A DNA stretch of 36,813 nt. It comes from Candidatus Woesearchaeota archaeon. Lineage in GTDB: Archaea > Nanobdellota > Nanobdellia > Woesearchaeales > WJKL01. The stretch spans positions 1 to 36,813 of the forward strand of contig WJJM01000054.1 in the NCBI GenBank assembly GCA_014729675.1, read 5' to 3'. Positions 25,301 through 35,062 of the stretch are shown in pieces (position 1 is the stretch's first letter; every line of letters begins with the position of its first letter). Made by a program: the position numbers and the translations under genes. Below the pieces are notes generated by a model that was not told the DNA's origin, made no database searches, and worked only from the letters and a program-made list of their open reading frames with translations.

Positions 25301-26632
25301 ATGCCGATAGAAATCTATACAGTAGGCGGATACAATGAAGTAGGCAAGAACTGCACAGCCATCAAAGTGGATGATGAAGTAATCATCTGTGACATGGGCA
25401 TTCACCTGGAAAGTTATATCAAATATACAGAAGATGAAGATATAATTAATCTTTCCCCTTCAAAGCTTATGGAAGCCGGAGCTATCCCTAACATCAGAAT
25501 AATAAATGATATAAGGGACAAAGTAAAGGCAATAATTCCAACTCATGCTCATCTTGACCATGTCGGAGCCATCCCATTTCTTGCAGAAAGGTTTGAGAAT
25601 GCTGAGATTCTGGGAACACCTTATGCCACACAGGTTTTATCTACTATCCTAAAAGATGAGAACATGAGCATCCCTAACGATATCAAAACACTGAATCCAA
25701 ATGCTAAATACCAGATTTCAAAAAACATAAAGATAGAGTTCATCAACATGACGCACTCTACACCCCAGACAGTGATGGTTGCAATCCATACAAAATACGG
25801 CATAATACTCTATTCAAATGATTTTAAGTTTGACTCCTCCCCTGTTCTTGGAAAAAAGCCAAACTTTGAAAGGCTGAAAGATATAGGCAAAAAAGGCATA
25901 TTTGCATTGATATGTGATTCCACTTATGCTCCATTGAAATCAAAGACTCCATCTGAATCAGTTGCAAGAGCGATGCTGAAAGAAGTCATGCTTGGAACAG
26001 AATCAAAAGGAAAAGCAGTTGTAATAACCACATTCTCCTCCCATCTTGCAAGGCTTAAGTCTATCATAGAGTTCGGAAAAAAGATGAACAGGAAGATACT
26101 TCTAATAGGAAGATCATTGTCAAAATATGTATATGCTGGCCAGGACATTAAGATAATCGACTTTTCAAAAGATGCAAAGATATTAAGGTTCAAAGAGCAG
26201 ATAAAGAGCAGGCTTAAGAAAGTAAATAAAAACCGAGATAAGTATCTGATGGTCGTGACAGGGCACCAGGGAGAGCCTAAAGCAGTATTGGCAAGGATGG
26301 CAAGAGATGAATATCCTTTCAAGTTTAAGAAAGAAGATCAGGTAATATTCTCATCATCAGTGATCCCTACGGACATAAACAAGGAAAACAGGGAAAATCT
26401 GGAAAAGACCTTAAAGAACAAGGGAGTAAGAATATTCAGGGATGTTCATGTTTCAGGTCACGCCTCTAGAGAAGACTTAAGAGATCTGATAAATATAGTC
26501 CATCCTAAGCATATAATTCCTGCCCACGGAGGGCAGCAGATGACAGAGGCTCTTGCAGACCTTGCAGATGAGATGGGCTTCAGGGAAAAAAACATCCATG
26601 TTTCTTATGATGGCAATAAGATAAGCATATAA
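25301..26632 (+). CDS. Archaeal RNase J family metallo-beta-lactamase ribonuclease
   Basis: THAHLDHVGAIPFL, MTHSTPQTV, SNDFKFD, SGHASREDL, IIPAHGG. Confidence 0.92.
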   Translation: MPIEIYTVGGYNEVGKNCTAIKVDDEVIICDMGIHLESYIKYTEDEDIINLSPSKLMEAGAIPNIRIINDIRDKVKAIIPTHAHLDHVGAIPFLAERFENAEILGTPYATQVLSTILKDENMSIPNDIKTLNPNAKYQISKNIKIEFINMTHSTPQTVMVAIHTKYGIILYSNDFKFDSSPVLGKKPNFERLKDIGKKGIFALICDSTYAPLKSKTPSESVARAMLKEVMLGTESKGKAVVITTFSSHLARLKSIIEFGKKMNRKILLIGRSLSKYVYAGQDIKIIDFSKDAKILRFKEQIKSRLKKVNKNRDKYLMVVTGHQGEPKAVLARMARDEYPFKFKKEDQVIFSSSVIPTDINKENRENLEKTLKNKGVRIFRDVHVSGHASREDLRDLINIVHPKHIIPAHGGQQMTEALADLADEMGFREKNIHVSYDGNKISI

Positions 26633-26699
26633 GCACAAAAAAACAAAAATTTTTATATTAATTGCTTATTTACTATGTAAAAGTGGAGGGTACTATAAA

Positions 26700-27437
26700 A
26701 TGAAACTTACATTAGCAGAACCAAAATATTTGAAAGATAGCATTTCTATAATCTCTGATCTGGTAAATGAAGCAAGATTTAAGATAACAAAAGATGCGGT
26801 CGAGATGGTTGCCATGGATCCTGCAAACGTAGCCATGGTTGTATTTAAGCTCCTGTCTTCTGCATTTGCAGAATATGATGTAAAGGAAGAAACAGAACTT
26901 GCCATCAATCTTGGAAACTTAAAACAGATCCTAAGGAGAGCAAAGCCAAATGATATGCTTACAATGGAATTAAAGGACAACAAACTTTCTATCCAGTTGA
27001 AGAGCAATTCTACAAGAACATTTTCTATCCCTATAATCGATATGGATGAAAAGGAACAAAAAGTTCCAGAGCTTGAATTCCCTATATCTATAATAACATC
27101 CTCTGCTATACTTAACGATGCAGTAGAGGATGTTGACATAGTTGCAGATTCTGTTAGCCTGACAGCAGAACCTAATAAATTTATAGTGAATGCAGAAGGT
27201 GACCTTTCAAAGGCAGACATAGAGATCCCAGACACTGAAGAGACAAAGATCAATGCAGAAAACAAGGTAAAGTCAAAATATTCAATAGAATACCTTAAAA
27301 AAATGATCGCAGGCTCAAAGATAGCTGATCAAGTGACAATACAGTTCAACAAGGATTATCCTCTGAAACTGGATTTCAAGGAAGTTGACAAGGTTCTTCT
27401 GTCATTTATCCTTGCCCCAAGAGTAGAAAACGACTGA
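26700..27437 (+). CDS. pcn: DNA polymerase sliding clamp (PCNA)
   Basis: KDAVEMVAMDPANVAMVVFKL, LGNLKQILRRAK, FSIPIID, LLSFILAPRVEND. Confidence 0.95.
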   Translation: MKLTLAEPKYLKDSISIISDLVNEARFKITKDAVEMVAMDPANVAMVVFKLLSSAFAEYDVKEETELAINLGNLKQILRRAKPNDMLTMELKDNKLSIQLKSNSTRTFSIPIIDMDEKEQKVPELEFPISIITSSAILNDAVEDVDIVADSVSLTAEPNKFIVNAEGDLSKADIEIPDTEETKINAENKVKSKYSIEYLKKMIAGSKIADQVTIQFNKDYPLKLDFKEVDKVLLSFILAPRVEND

Positions 27438-27447
27438 GATTGTTAAA

Positions 27448-28101
27448 ATGGAAGAAGAGTATCCAGGGAAAAAGGAGATAACTATCAGGCTTAACCTGAA
27501 CACTCTAAAAAAAGCAGGTTATATTCTTTTGGTACTTGTTCTTATAGGTATCATAATCGCACAATACTATGACGTGATCCCCTCAAGATATTCTTCTGAA
27601 GAGAAGATAACTGCACAGGCAGTAAATGATAATAATAAATCAAATGAAACATTTGAATTGGCTGAGGAGCCTGCTGAGGAGATCCAAGAAGAGGATTCTG
27701 AAGAAGAGATAGAGGAAGAGCCTGATGAAGATGCATCTGATGATGAAACAGATGAAGAAAAACTTCCGATAACAGGAAAAGTAACATTGTCCATAGATAA
27801 GCTTGACATAGTCATAAAGAATGAGGATTATGCGAGGATAAACTCAGTAAAATTCACTATAAAAAACCAAAAATCCAGTGACTTTATCCCGACTGTAGAT
27901 GCTCATCTCACAGAGGACACATATGATAAAAAAGACATAACACTGGAAAAATTAGAGTCAGGAAAGAGCATAACAAAAACATCATCTGACCTTACATTTG
28001 GATATGATGAAATAGATAAAGAACATACTATAAAGCTTGAGCTTTATGATGAGCACAACAACCTTCTTACTTCTGTAACAGAATCATTTGACACAAGATA
28101 G
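27448..28101 (+). CDS. Single-TM protein with acidic linker and Ig-like extracytoplasmic domain
   Basis: TM ILLVLVLIGIIIA, Glu/Asp-rich linker, beta-rich C-terminus. Confidence 0.65.
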   Translation: MEEEYPGKKEITIRLNLNTLKKAGYILLVLVLIGIIIAQYYDVIPSRYSSEEKITAQAVNDNNKSNETFELAEEPAEEIQEEDSEEEIEEEPDEDASDDETDEEKLPITGKVTLSIDKLDIVIKNEDYARINSVKFTIKNQKSSDFIPTVDAHLTEDTYDKKDITLEKLESGKSITKTSSDLTFGYDEIDKEHTIKLELYDEHNNLLTSVTESFDTR

Positions 28102-28251
28102 TCAGTTGGGAAAATCAAAATCAAACAGATCTATGCTTTCTGTAGATTGGCTTATATTGGTTTCATCAGATGAACCTATACCCTTAAGGTTGTATTTAAA
28201 TAAAAAGAAATTACAGACAATAAGATCCTGATATAGTTTGTCTATATTCAT
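28102..28251 (-). CDS. Small hypothetical protein, 49 aa, ATGA-coupled to the PRC-barrel gene
   Basis: MNIDKLYQDLIVCNFFLFKYNLKGIGSSDETNISQSTESIDLFDFDFPN; start overlaps the upstream stop. Confidence 0.5.
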   Translation of the reverse strand: MNIDKLYQDLIVCNFFLFKYNLKGIGSSDETNISQSTESIDLFDFDFPN

Positions 28252-28538
28252 GCAGCTTCTTCTTCCTGATTGCCTTCCCCTTCTTCTGAATATGAAGGCA
28301 CAGCTGTCTTGCTTATTATCAGTATGTCTCCAATAGCCTTAACAAGCTGATGAGGCACTATGACTCCTTTAGCTGAGCCAAGAACCTTGCTCAAAAAGCT
28401 GTTTCTTGTAGCCTTTACTTTCCATCCAAATACCTTTGTTGAAGTAAGGATGCTCTCTTCTATATCTCCAAAATACTCTCCTGTATCTGTAAATACCTTC
28501 ATCTCAAAAGTATCAGAAATCTTTTTCATCTTAAGCAT
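28248..28538 (-). CDS. PRC-barrel domain protein
   Basis: FEMKVFTDTGEYFGDIEESIL...GVIVPHQLVKAIGDILII. Confidence 0.8.
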   Translation of the reverse strand: MLKMKKISDTFEMKVFTDTGEYFGDIEESILTSTKVFGWKVKATRNSFLSKVLGSAKGVIVPHQLVKAIGDILIISKTAVPSYSEEGEGNQEEEAA

Positions 28539-28641
28539 ATAATATCACCCTTATATATCATTTATCATACAAGACAATGGGCATTTATATATTTTTCTAT
28601 TTTACGACAGGCAAAGCTTTAAATAAATATACCTCAATAAG

Positions 28642-29376
28642 ATGCTCATGAGATACAAAAACCTCATTATCATAGGTACATCCCATATAGCAAGACAAAG
28701 TGTTGAAGAGATAGAAAAAGCCTTTGAGACGTATTTCCCAGACATTGTCGCATTAGAGCTTGACAGAAAAAGGCTATATTCTATGACCCATGAAAAAAAA
28801 AGAAGACTGACATTTAGGGATATCAGAAGGGTGGGGATAAAAGGATTCTTGTTCAACCTTTTTGGAGCTTTTATAGAGAATAAGCTTGGAAAGTATGTTG
28901 GTGTGAAGCCTGGCTCTGAGATGATGAAAGCATTAAGCCTTGCAAAGAAAAAAAATGCTCAACTGGCTCTGATAGACCAAGACATAGAGATAACACTAAA
29001 AAGGATATCAAAAAAAGTCACATGGAAAGAAAAGTTCAGGATTGTTGCAGATATATTCAAAGGACTGATGTTCAGGAAATCTCAGCTCAAAGAGATTGGA
29101 CTTGATGATGTAAAAACTATAGACCTTTCAAAAGTACCTCCGAAAAAGCTTATCAAAAAGATAACACAGCAGGTAAAGAAAAGGTATCCTAATCTGTATA
29201 GCGTCCTTATAGATGAGAGAAACAATGTAATGGCTTCCAACCTTAGCATCCTCATGCACCAGAACCCTGACAAGAAGATACTCGCTGTTGTCGGAGCAGG
29301 CCATGAAGACGAACTTGTTGAACTTATAAAAAGATACTCAAAACTTTCTTATTCTTTTGAAGTAAAAGATGATTGA
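28642..29376 (+). CDS. TraB/PrgY family protein
   Basis: LIIIGTSHIARQSVEEIEKAFETYFPDIVALELDRKRL...VVGAGHEDELVELI. Confidence 0.9.
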   Translation: MLMRYKNLIIIGTSHIARQSVEEIEKAFETYFPDIVALELDRKRLYSMTHEKKRRLTFRDIRRVGIKGFLFNLFGAFIENKLGKYVGVKPGSEMMKALSLAKKKNAQLALIDQDIEITLKRISKKVTWKEKFRIVADIFKGLMFRKSQLKEIGLDDVKTIDLSKVPPKKLIKKITQQVKKRYPNLYSVLIDERNNVMASNLSILMHQNPDKKILAVVGAGHEDELVELIKRYSKLSYSFEVKDD

Positions 29377-29410
29377 TATTTTATATAATTCCTAAGATAG
29401 GCCTTTTCAG

Positions 29411-30304
29411 GGTTTGTCCCAAATCTAAAGATTTATAACCCAGCAGAGCTTATGCTCTAGCCGGGGGTGAACAATTGAGGTGTTCACCAATGGTAAGAAA
29501 AAGAGGACTTATACATAAAGTTAAGCATTTGTTGAAAAAAGCAGGCATGCCAAAATATCTGCACCACTTTGGTCCAAAGATGTATAAACTTTGGCAGCAT
29601 GTATTTGCTCTATTTTTTAAAGCTGATTGTAATCTCAGTTATAGACGAGCAAATCAAATTCTGAGTGAACTTGGTTTTAAAGTAGCATCAAAAAGCACCT
29701 TGCAAAGATATTCAGCTAAACTAAAACTGCCTTTCTGGCGTAAAATATTTGATTTTACAGTAGAAAGTGCTTCATCAATCTTTGCGATTGATGGCACTGG
29801 TCTTGAAAAGACCAATGCAAGCAAGCATTATATCAAAAGGATTGACGGAGAATACAAATTCAGCAAAGGTTTTCATTTTAGTATTGCTGTTGATGAAAAA
29901 GGAAAGATTCAGAATTTTAGACTGAGAAAAAACTATGAGCATGATGCTAAAGACATAAAACTGCTCATAAGGGCTGCAAGGAACAAGCCAAAAATAGTCA
30001 TCATGGACAAGGGCTATGATGCAGAGTGGATCCACGAATTCCTTGAATTTCAAGGAATTCAAAGCATTGCTCCTGTAAGAAGCAATGCTAAGAGGGGATT
30101 CTTTCGCAAAAAACTAATGAAGAATTTTCCAAAAGAGCTTTATGGCAAGAGAAATATGGCAGAAAGTATAATTCACGCTTTTAAGCAGAAATTTGGAAGT
30201 AGCGTCAGCTCTAGAAATATCGCTTCTGCTAGAAGCGAAGTGTATTGCAAAGCAATATTTCATAATATTTTTTTAAGAATCTTTCAAGTTTTGGGACAAA
30301 CCCA
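29411..30304 (+). mobile_element. Intact DDE insertion sequence
   Basis: Terminal inverted repeats GGGTTTGTCCCAA (29410-29422) / TTGGGACAAACCC (30291-30303); flanking 9-bp direct repeat CCTTTTCAG (29402-29410 and 30305-30313). Confidence 0.92.
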
Positions 30305-30353
30305 CCTTTTCAGTAATGTTTATAAAGAAAAAAACATTGTATCAGAAAAATGA
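29490..30353 (+). CDS. IS4/IS5-superfamily DDE transposase; alternative TTG start at 29475
   Basis: FAIDGTGLEKT, VIMDKGYDAEW, YGKRNMAESIIHAFKQKFG DDE-type motifs. Confidence 0.9.
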   Translation: MVRKRGLIHKVKHLLKKAGMPKYLHHFGPKMYKLWQHVFALFFKADCNLSYRRANQILSELGFKVASKSTLQRYSAKLKLPFWRKIFDFTVESASSIFAIDGTGLEKTNASKHYIKRIDGEYKFSKGFHFSIAVDEKGKIQNFRLRKNYEHDAKDIKLLIRAARNKPKIVIMDKGYDAEWIHEFLEFQGIQSIAPVRSNAKRGFFRKKLMKNFPKELYGKRNMAESIIHAFKQKFGSSVSSRNIASARSEVYCKAIFHNIFLRIFQVLGQTHLFSNVYKEKNIVSEK

Positions 30354-31087
30354 GGGAATTGATAGATAAAATAAGAAACTATCTTAGTTTCAGCCAAAAG
30401 GAGATCCAGGGAATTGTTATCTCTTCTTTGATCATTGCACTTGTATTCTCTCTGAAAAGCTGGACAGGCACTACAGTTGGAGATTTCATCGCAGCAGTGC
30501 TTATAGCCCTTTTAAGCGTATCTTTCCATGTTCTTGTCCAGAAGATCGCTGCGCTTCACGTTGGATTTACAGCAGATTTTAAGATATGGTGGAACGGCCT
30601 TATCATAAGCCTTATCCTCATGTTTGTTACAAGGGGGCTTACATGGTGGATACTTGTTCCAGGAGGAATATCTTTCTCCATGATTGCAAAGCACAGGCTT
30701 GGAAAGTTCAGATATGGGATGAACTATCTTCCTATGGGGATAGTTGCATTTGCAGGCCCTATCGCAAGCATAGTCCTTGGAACAATCTTCAAAAACATTG
30801 AGCTCTATCTTCCTTTTGTTCCGATAAGCCCAATAATACTCCACAACATATTCATATTCAACCTTATCCTTGCTGTATGTACAATGCTCCCTATCCCTCC
30901 ATTGGATGGACATTATCTTTTCTATGCCTCAAGAACATGGTATGTTTTTTTGTTTTCCACTATCCTTATCTACACCATACTTACAGCAGTGCTTGAGATA
31001 TATTCATGGATAGTAGCATTAGTAGCAGGTTTTATACTGCTATTTATCTACTATATCTCTTTTGAAAAAGGGGCGTGGCATGCATGA
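30350..31087 (+). CDS. Site-2 protease (M50)-like membrane protein lacking a canonical HExxH
   Basis: SFHVLVQKIAALHVGFTADFKIWWNGL at the HExxH position; AGPIASIVLG; NLILAVCTMLPIPPLDGH. Confidence 0.8.
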   Translation: MRELIDKIRNYLSFSQKEIQGIVISSLIIALVFSLKSWTGTTVGDFIAAVLIALLSVSFHVLVQKIAALHVGFTADFKIWWNGLIISLILMFVTRGLTWWILVPGGISFSMIAKHRLGKFRYGMNYLPMGIVAFAGPIASIVLGTIFKNIELYLPFVPISPIILHNIFIFNLILAVCTMLPIPPLDGHYLFYASRTWYVFLFSTILIYTILTAVLEIYSWIVALVAGFILLFIYYISFEKGAWHA

Positions 31088-31410
31088 CTGATTGGTCAAT
31101 GATTTTCTGGAGAAAATGGGCAGAGACTGGATCTATAATATTAATACTGATAGGTTTCCTTGTCTCTATCTCTATACAGAACCCTTGGCTAAGCTATCTT
31201 GTAATATTGTGTGCAGGCTTCATGGTAGGAAGATTATGGTTCAATAAAGCAGGAAAACAGCCTTTGTTTGTATTCTTCCTGATAATCGTCGGATTCTTGC
31301 TGGGATATATGATGGGCGCATTTAACACTGACAGGAAGATAGTTTTCATAATATTTATAACCTCCTGGATAGTCTCTTATAAACTTCACAAGGAAGGATA
31401 TTTTCCTTAG
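31075..31410 (+). CDS. Multi-pass membrane protein
   Basis: Multiple hydrophobic helices; overlaps the preceding gene. Confidence 0.65.
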   Translation: MACMTDWSMIFWRKWAETGSIILILIGFLVSISIQNPWLSYLVILCAGFMVGRLWFNKAGKQPLFVFFLIIVGFLLGYMMGAFNTDRKIVFIIFITSWIVSYKLHKEGYFP

Positions 31411-31417
31411 ATAAAAG

Positions 31418-31594
31418 ATGGTAACAAAAGAAGAGTTTGGACAGTTTATTGCGGAATTTGAATCTTTCAGAGACATGATGTGGGAAGAGATAACCAGCAT
31501 GAAGAATGACATTGAAAAGATAAATAACACTCTTGAAGACATCGAAGAAGAGTTTGCTAATTCTGGAAAAAAGATAAAAAAGAAGATAGGTTAA
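31418..31594 (+). CDS. Small coiled-coil protein, 58 aa
   Basis: MVTKEEFGQFIAEFESFRDMMWEEITSMKNDIEKINNTLEDIEEEFANSGKKIKKKIG; not in the supplied ORF track. Confidence 0.6.
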   Translation: MVTKEEFGQFIAEFESFRDMMWEEITSMKNDIEKINNTLEDIEEEFANSGKKIKKKIG

Positions 31595-31690
31595 TAATTC
31601 TTAATTGAAGACTGAAGAAATGCTCCATTTATAAACCACTGTTCAAACACCCTGAAAAACTATTTAAATGTATTTCAATTAAAGTAAAAA

Positions 31691-33904
31691 ATGCTAAAAG
31701 ATTTCACTCCAAGACTTTATCAGGAAACTATACTTGCAACATCTGCTTCAAAGAATACATTAGTCGTGCTTCCTACTGGAATGGGAAAGACAGCTGTAAG
31801 CATGATGCTCGCTTCTCAAAGATTCAGCCAGTATCCCAACTCCAAGGTCCTTGTGCTTGCTCCGACAAGACCGCTGGTGGAGCAGCATATCGAGACTTTC
31901 AGGAAGCATATGGACATTTCAGAAGAAAAATTTGCTGTATTTACAGGATTTGTCAAGCCTGAAAAAAGAGCTGAATTATGGAAATCCTCCAAAGTCATAT
32001 TTTCTACACCTCAGGGGCTTGAAAACGATATAATCTCAGGGAGGATAGATCTGGAGGAAGTTTCTCTTATTGTTTTTGATGAAGCTCATAGGGCTGTAGG
32101 AGATTATGCTTATGTCTTTGTAGCAAAACAATACAACAAGAAAGCTGATTTTCCAAGGATACTTGCATTAACTGCTTCTCCTGGATCAGATCTGGAGAAG
32201 ATACAGGAAGTGACAGGCAACCTTTTTATCGAGTCTGTGGAGCTAAGGACAGAGGATGATCCTGATGTCAAGCCGTATATCCAGGAAGTGGAACTTGTAT
32301 GGAAGAAGGTCGCTCTTCCAAAACCTTTTGAAGAGATACAGAAACTGCTCAAAGAGCTTCTTAAAGCACGTCTTGAAAAGCTAAAAAAGAGAGGCGTACT
32401 CCAGAGAAAAAATATAGATTTTGTATCTAAGATGGACCTGCTGAAGCTGCAGGCAGAGGTCAGGGGAAAAGCGATGTCTGCAGGAAAGGATTTTGTATTG
32501 TGGAATGCTGTATCTGTTCTTGCAGAGATAATGAAGATACAGCACGGGCTTGAACTTCTGGAGACTCAGGGAGTGTTTGCTTTAAATGAATATCTATCCA
32601 AGATACAGAAGGACGGCCAGTCCTCAAAAACAAAGGCTGTGAAAAATATCGTTGCAGATCCTGGCTTCAGGACCATACTGATAAAATCCCAGGCAATGCA
32701 GGATAAGGGATTCCAGCACCCTAAACTCATAGAGCTCCAGAAGCTTATTGAAAAGTCTGTAAACAAAGATCCAAATACAAAGATAATGGTATTCAACCAG
32801 TACAGGGACAATGCACATAATATAACCGAGATCCTAAATGGCCTGAAAGGCTGCAGTGCAAAGCTGTTTGTAGGCCAGTCAAAAAAAGGGCTGACAGGGA
32901 TGTCCCAGAAGCAGCAGAAACAGATGCTGGATGAGTTCAGGGAAGGAAAGTTCAACATACTTGTGGCTACTTCAGTAGGCGAGGAAGGCCTGGACATTCC
33001 CAAGGTAGATGAAGTCATCTTCTTTGAGCCTATACCTTCAGCTATAAGGACTATCCAGAGAAAAGGAAGGACAGGAAGGCTTGAAAAGGGGAAGGTCACT
33101 ATCCTTATGACTGAAAATACAAGAGATGAAGGATACAGGTGGTCAGCTCATCACAAGGAAAAAAGGATGTACAGAAACCTAAAAGAGATAAACTCAAAGC
33201 TTGTCCTGAAAGATGCTTCACAAAAAGAGCTTTCTAATTATGAAAGGCCTAAAGAAAAAGTAAAGATTTTTGCAGACCACAGGGAAAGAGCCTCTGGAGT
33301 GATAAGGGAACTTATGGATCTGGATGCAGAGATAAAACTTGAGCAGCTTGGAACTGCAGATTACCTGCTTAGCAGCAGGTGCGGTGTTGAGTTCAAGAAG
33401 ACCGATGATTTCGTGAATTCGATCATAGACGGCAGGCTTCTTGAGCAGATAAAACAGCTGAAAAAGAGTTTTGAAAGGCCTGTCATCATAATAGAAGGCG
33501 AAGAAAACATATTTTCCCTGAGAAACATACATCCAAATGCTATAAATGGTATGCTTGCTACCATAGCAGTAAGCTACGGCATTCCTACCTTATTTACAAA
33601 GAACCAGAAAGAGACAGCTTCGCTTCTTTCTACAATAGCAAAGAGGGAACAGGAGGAGACGGGCAAGAACTTCTCTCCTCATTCAGAAAAAAAGTCAGCC
33701 ACACTTAGAGAGCAGCAGGAATATGTGATCTCTGCACTGCCGGATGTAGGGCCTAACCTTGCAAAAGAACTTCTAAAAAGATTTAAGACAGTGAAGAAGA
33801 TAGCAAATGCAAAGCATGAACGTCTTAAGAAGATAAAGAAGATAGGAGATAAAAAAGCAAAAAAGATAAGAGAGCTTTTTGAGTCTGATTATGAAGAGTT
33901 TTAA
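31691..33904 (+). CDS. hef: Hef-like XPF/FANCM-family helicase-nuclease
   Basis: LPTGMGKTAV, DEAH, QRKGRTGR, ERCC4 nuclease region DHRERASGV...GTADYLLSSRCGVEFKKTDDFVNSIIDGRL, C-terminal tandem HhH. Confidence 0.94.
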   Translation: MLKDFTPRLYQETILATSASKNTLVVLPTGMGKTAVSMMLASQRFSQYPNSKVLVLAPTRPLVEQHIETFRKHMDISEEKFAVFTGFVKPEKRAELWKSSKVIFSTPQGLENDIISGRIDLEEVSLIVFDEAHRAVGDYAYVFVAKQYNKKADFPRILALTASPGSDLEKIQEVTGNLFIESVELRTEDDPDVKPYIQEVELVWKKVALPKPFEEIQKLLKELLKARLEKLKKRGVLQRKNIDFVSKMDLLKLQAEVRGKAMSAGKDFVLWNAVSVLAEIMKIQHGLELLETQGVFALNEYLSKIQKDGQSSKTKAVKNIVADPGFRTILIKSQAMQDKGFQHPKLIELQKLIEKSVNKDPNTKIMVFNQYRDNAHNITEILNGLKGCSAKLFVGQSKKGLTGMSQKQQKQMLDEFREGKFNILVATSVGEEGLDIPKVDEVIFFEPIPSAIRTIQRKGRTGRLEKGKVTILMTENTRDEGYRWSAHHKEKRMYRNLKEINSKLVLKDASQKELSNYERPKEKVKIFADHRERASGVIRELMDLDAEIKLEQLGTADYLLSSRCGVEFKKTDDFVNSIIDGRLLEQIKQLKKSFERPVIIIEGEENIFSLRNIHPNAINGMLATIAVSYGIPTLFTKNQKETASLLSTIAKREQEETGKNFSPHSEKKSATLREQQEYVISALPDVGPNLAKELLKRFKTVKKIANAKHERLKKIKKIGDKKAKKIRELFESDYEEF

Positions 33905-34149
33905 TCAGGCTTAGGCACGTCGCTTATAACTAAAGTTTCAGTTGCTTCTATCTCAGGAATATTTCTTATGTTGTTATGGATAAATTCTTCAAGCTTTTCC
34001 ATGCTCTCTGATTTTATCTTTATGATTATATCATACTGGCCGTAAAGCTCGTGTATGTTCTCTATATTTTCAAAATTTAAAAGTTTCTCAGAGACTTCTT
34101 TCTTTGTACCGTATTTTGTTATTATCAAAATATATACTTCTGCTGCCAT
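33901..34149 (-). CDS. Stand-alone Lrp/AsnC ligand-binding (RAM) domain protein
   Basis: AEVYILIITKYGTKKEVSEKLLNFENIENIHELYGQYDIIIKI; no HTH. Confidence 0.88.
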   Translation of the reverse strand: MAAEVYILIITKYGTKKEVSEKLLNFENIENIHELYGQYDIIIKIKSESMEKLEEFIHNNIRNIPEIEATETLVISDVPKPD

Positions 34150-34150
34150 C

Positions 34151-34999
34151 TTATACCTCCATATTATTCAATCTTTTTACTCTTGCTTCTGTTGTTGGGT
34201 GTGTCATAAATAGGTTCATAACATTTTTTCCTTTGAAAGGATTTACTATAAAAAGATGTGCTGTTGCCTTTGATGTTTCTGTTTGTTTTAGAGGGTGCAT
34301 CTTAGAGCTTTGTTCCAGTTTTTTCAATGCACTGGCAAGAGGCTTTGGATCATTCATTATCTTTGCTCCTGTCTCATCTGCTAAAAATTCTCTTGACCTT
34401 GAGATAGCAAGTTGTATTATCGTAGCGATTATAGGAGTAATTATAGCTAAGACCAAAAGGCTTATCAGATTTCCTCCATCATTTCTATCTCCTCCAAAAC
34501 CTCCGAAGATGGCTCCCCATCTTGCAAAGAATGCAAGATATGAGATGACTCCTGCGATTGTAGCAGCTATTGTTGAGATTAATATGTCTCTGTTCTTTAC
34601 ATGCCCCATCTCATGAGCAAGAACTCCTTTCAGCTCTTCTTTATCCAGTATGTTAAGTATTCCTGCAGTGCATGCTACAGCAGCATGTTTGGGATTTCTG
34701 CCAGTTGCGAATGCATTAGGATTGTCTGTAGGTATGATGTAAACTTTAGGCATAGGCATTCCTGCTTTTTCAGCAACCTTTTTGACTATACTGTACAGTT
34801 TATGGTCTTTTTTTACAGGCTTTGCCTTGTACATTGCCAGCACTATCTTGTCTGAGAACCAGTAGCTTCCAAAATTCATCACAAGAGCTATGGCTAAGCC
34901 TATAAACAGCCCTTGTCTGCCTCCTAACAGTTGTCCTGCTCCTAATAGCAGTCCTGTCAAAAGTCCAAGCAATAATACTGTTTTCAATTGGTTTTTCAT
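34151..34999 (-). CDS. htpX: HtpX-like membrane zinc metalloprotease
   Basis: NAFATGRNPKHAAVACTAGIL, VLAHEMGHVKNRD, SRSREFLADETGA. Confidence 0.94.
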   Translation of the reverse strand: MKNQLKTVLLLGLLTGLLLGAGQLLGGRQGLFIGLAIALVMNFGSYWFSDKIVLAMYKAKPVKKDHKLYSIVKKVAEKAGMPMPKVYIIPTDNPNAFATGRNPKHAAVACTAGILNILDKEELKGVLAHEMGHVKNRDILISTIAATIAGVISYLAFFARWGAIFGGFGGDRNDGGNLISLLVLAIITPIIATIIQLAISRSREFLADETGAKIMNDPKPLASALKKLEQSSKMHPLKQTETSKATAHLFIVNPFKGKNVMNLFMTHPTTEARVKRLNNMEV

Positions 35000-35062
35000 C
35001 TTTTCTATTGGATATATAGAAAGATATAAAAAAGTTCCTATCTATACCTGTTATGGGGGAAA

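Noticed and set aside
30512-30913. Cys/Lys-rich 133-aa minus ORF and 71-aa plus ORF
   Set aside because: Both are shadows of the S2P-like gene in alternative frames.
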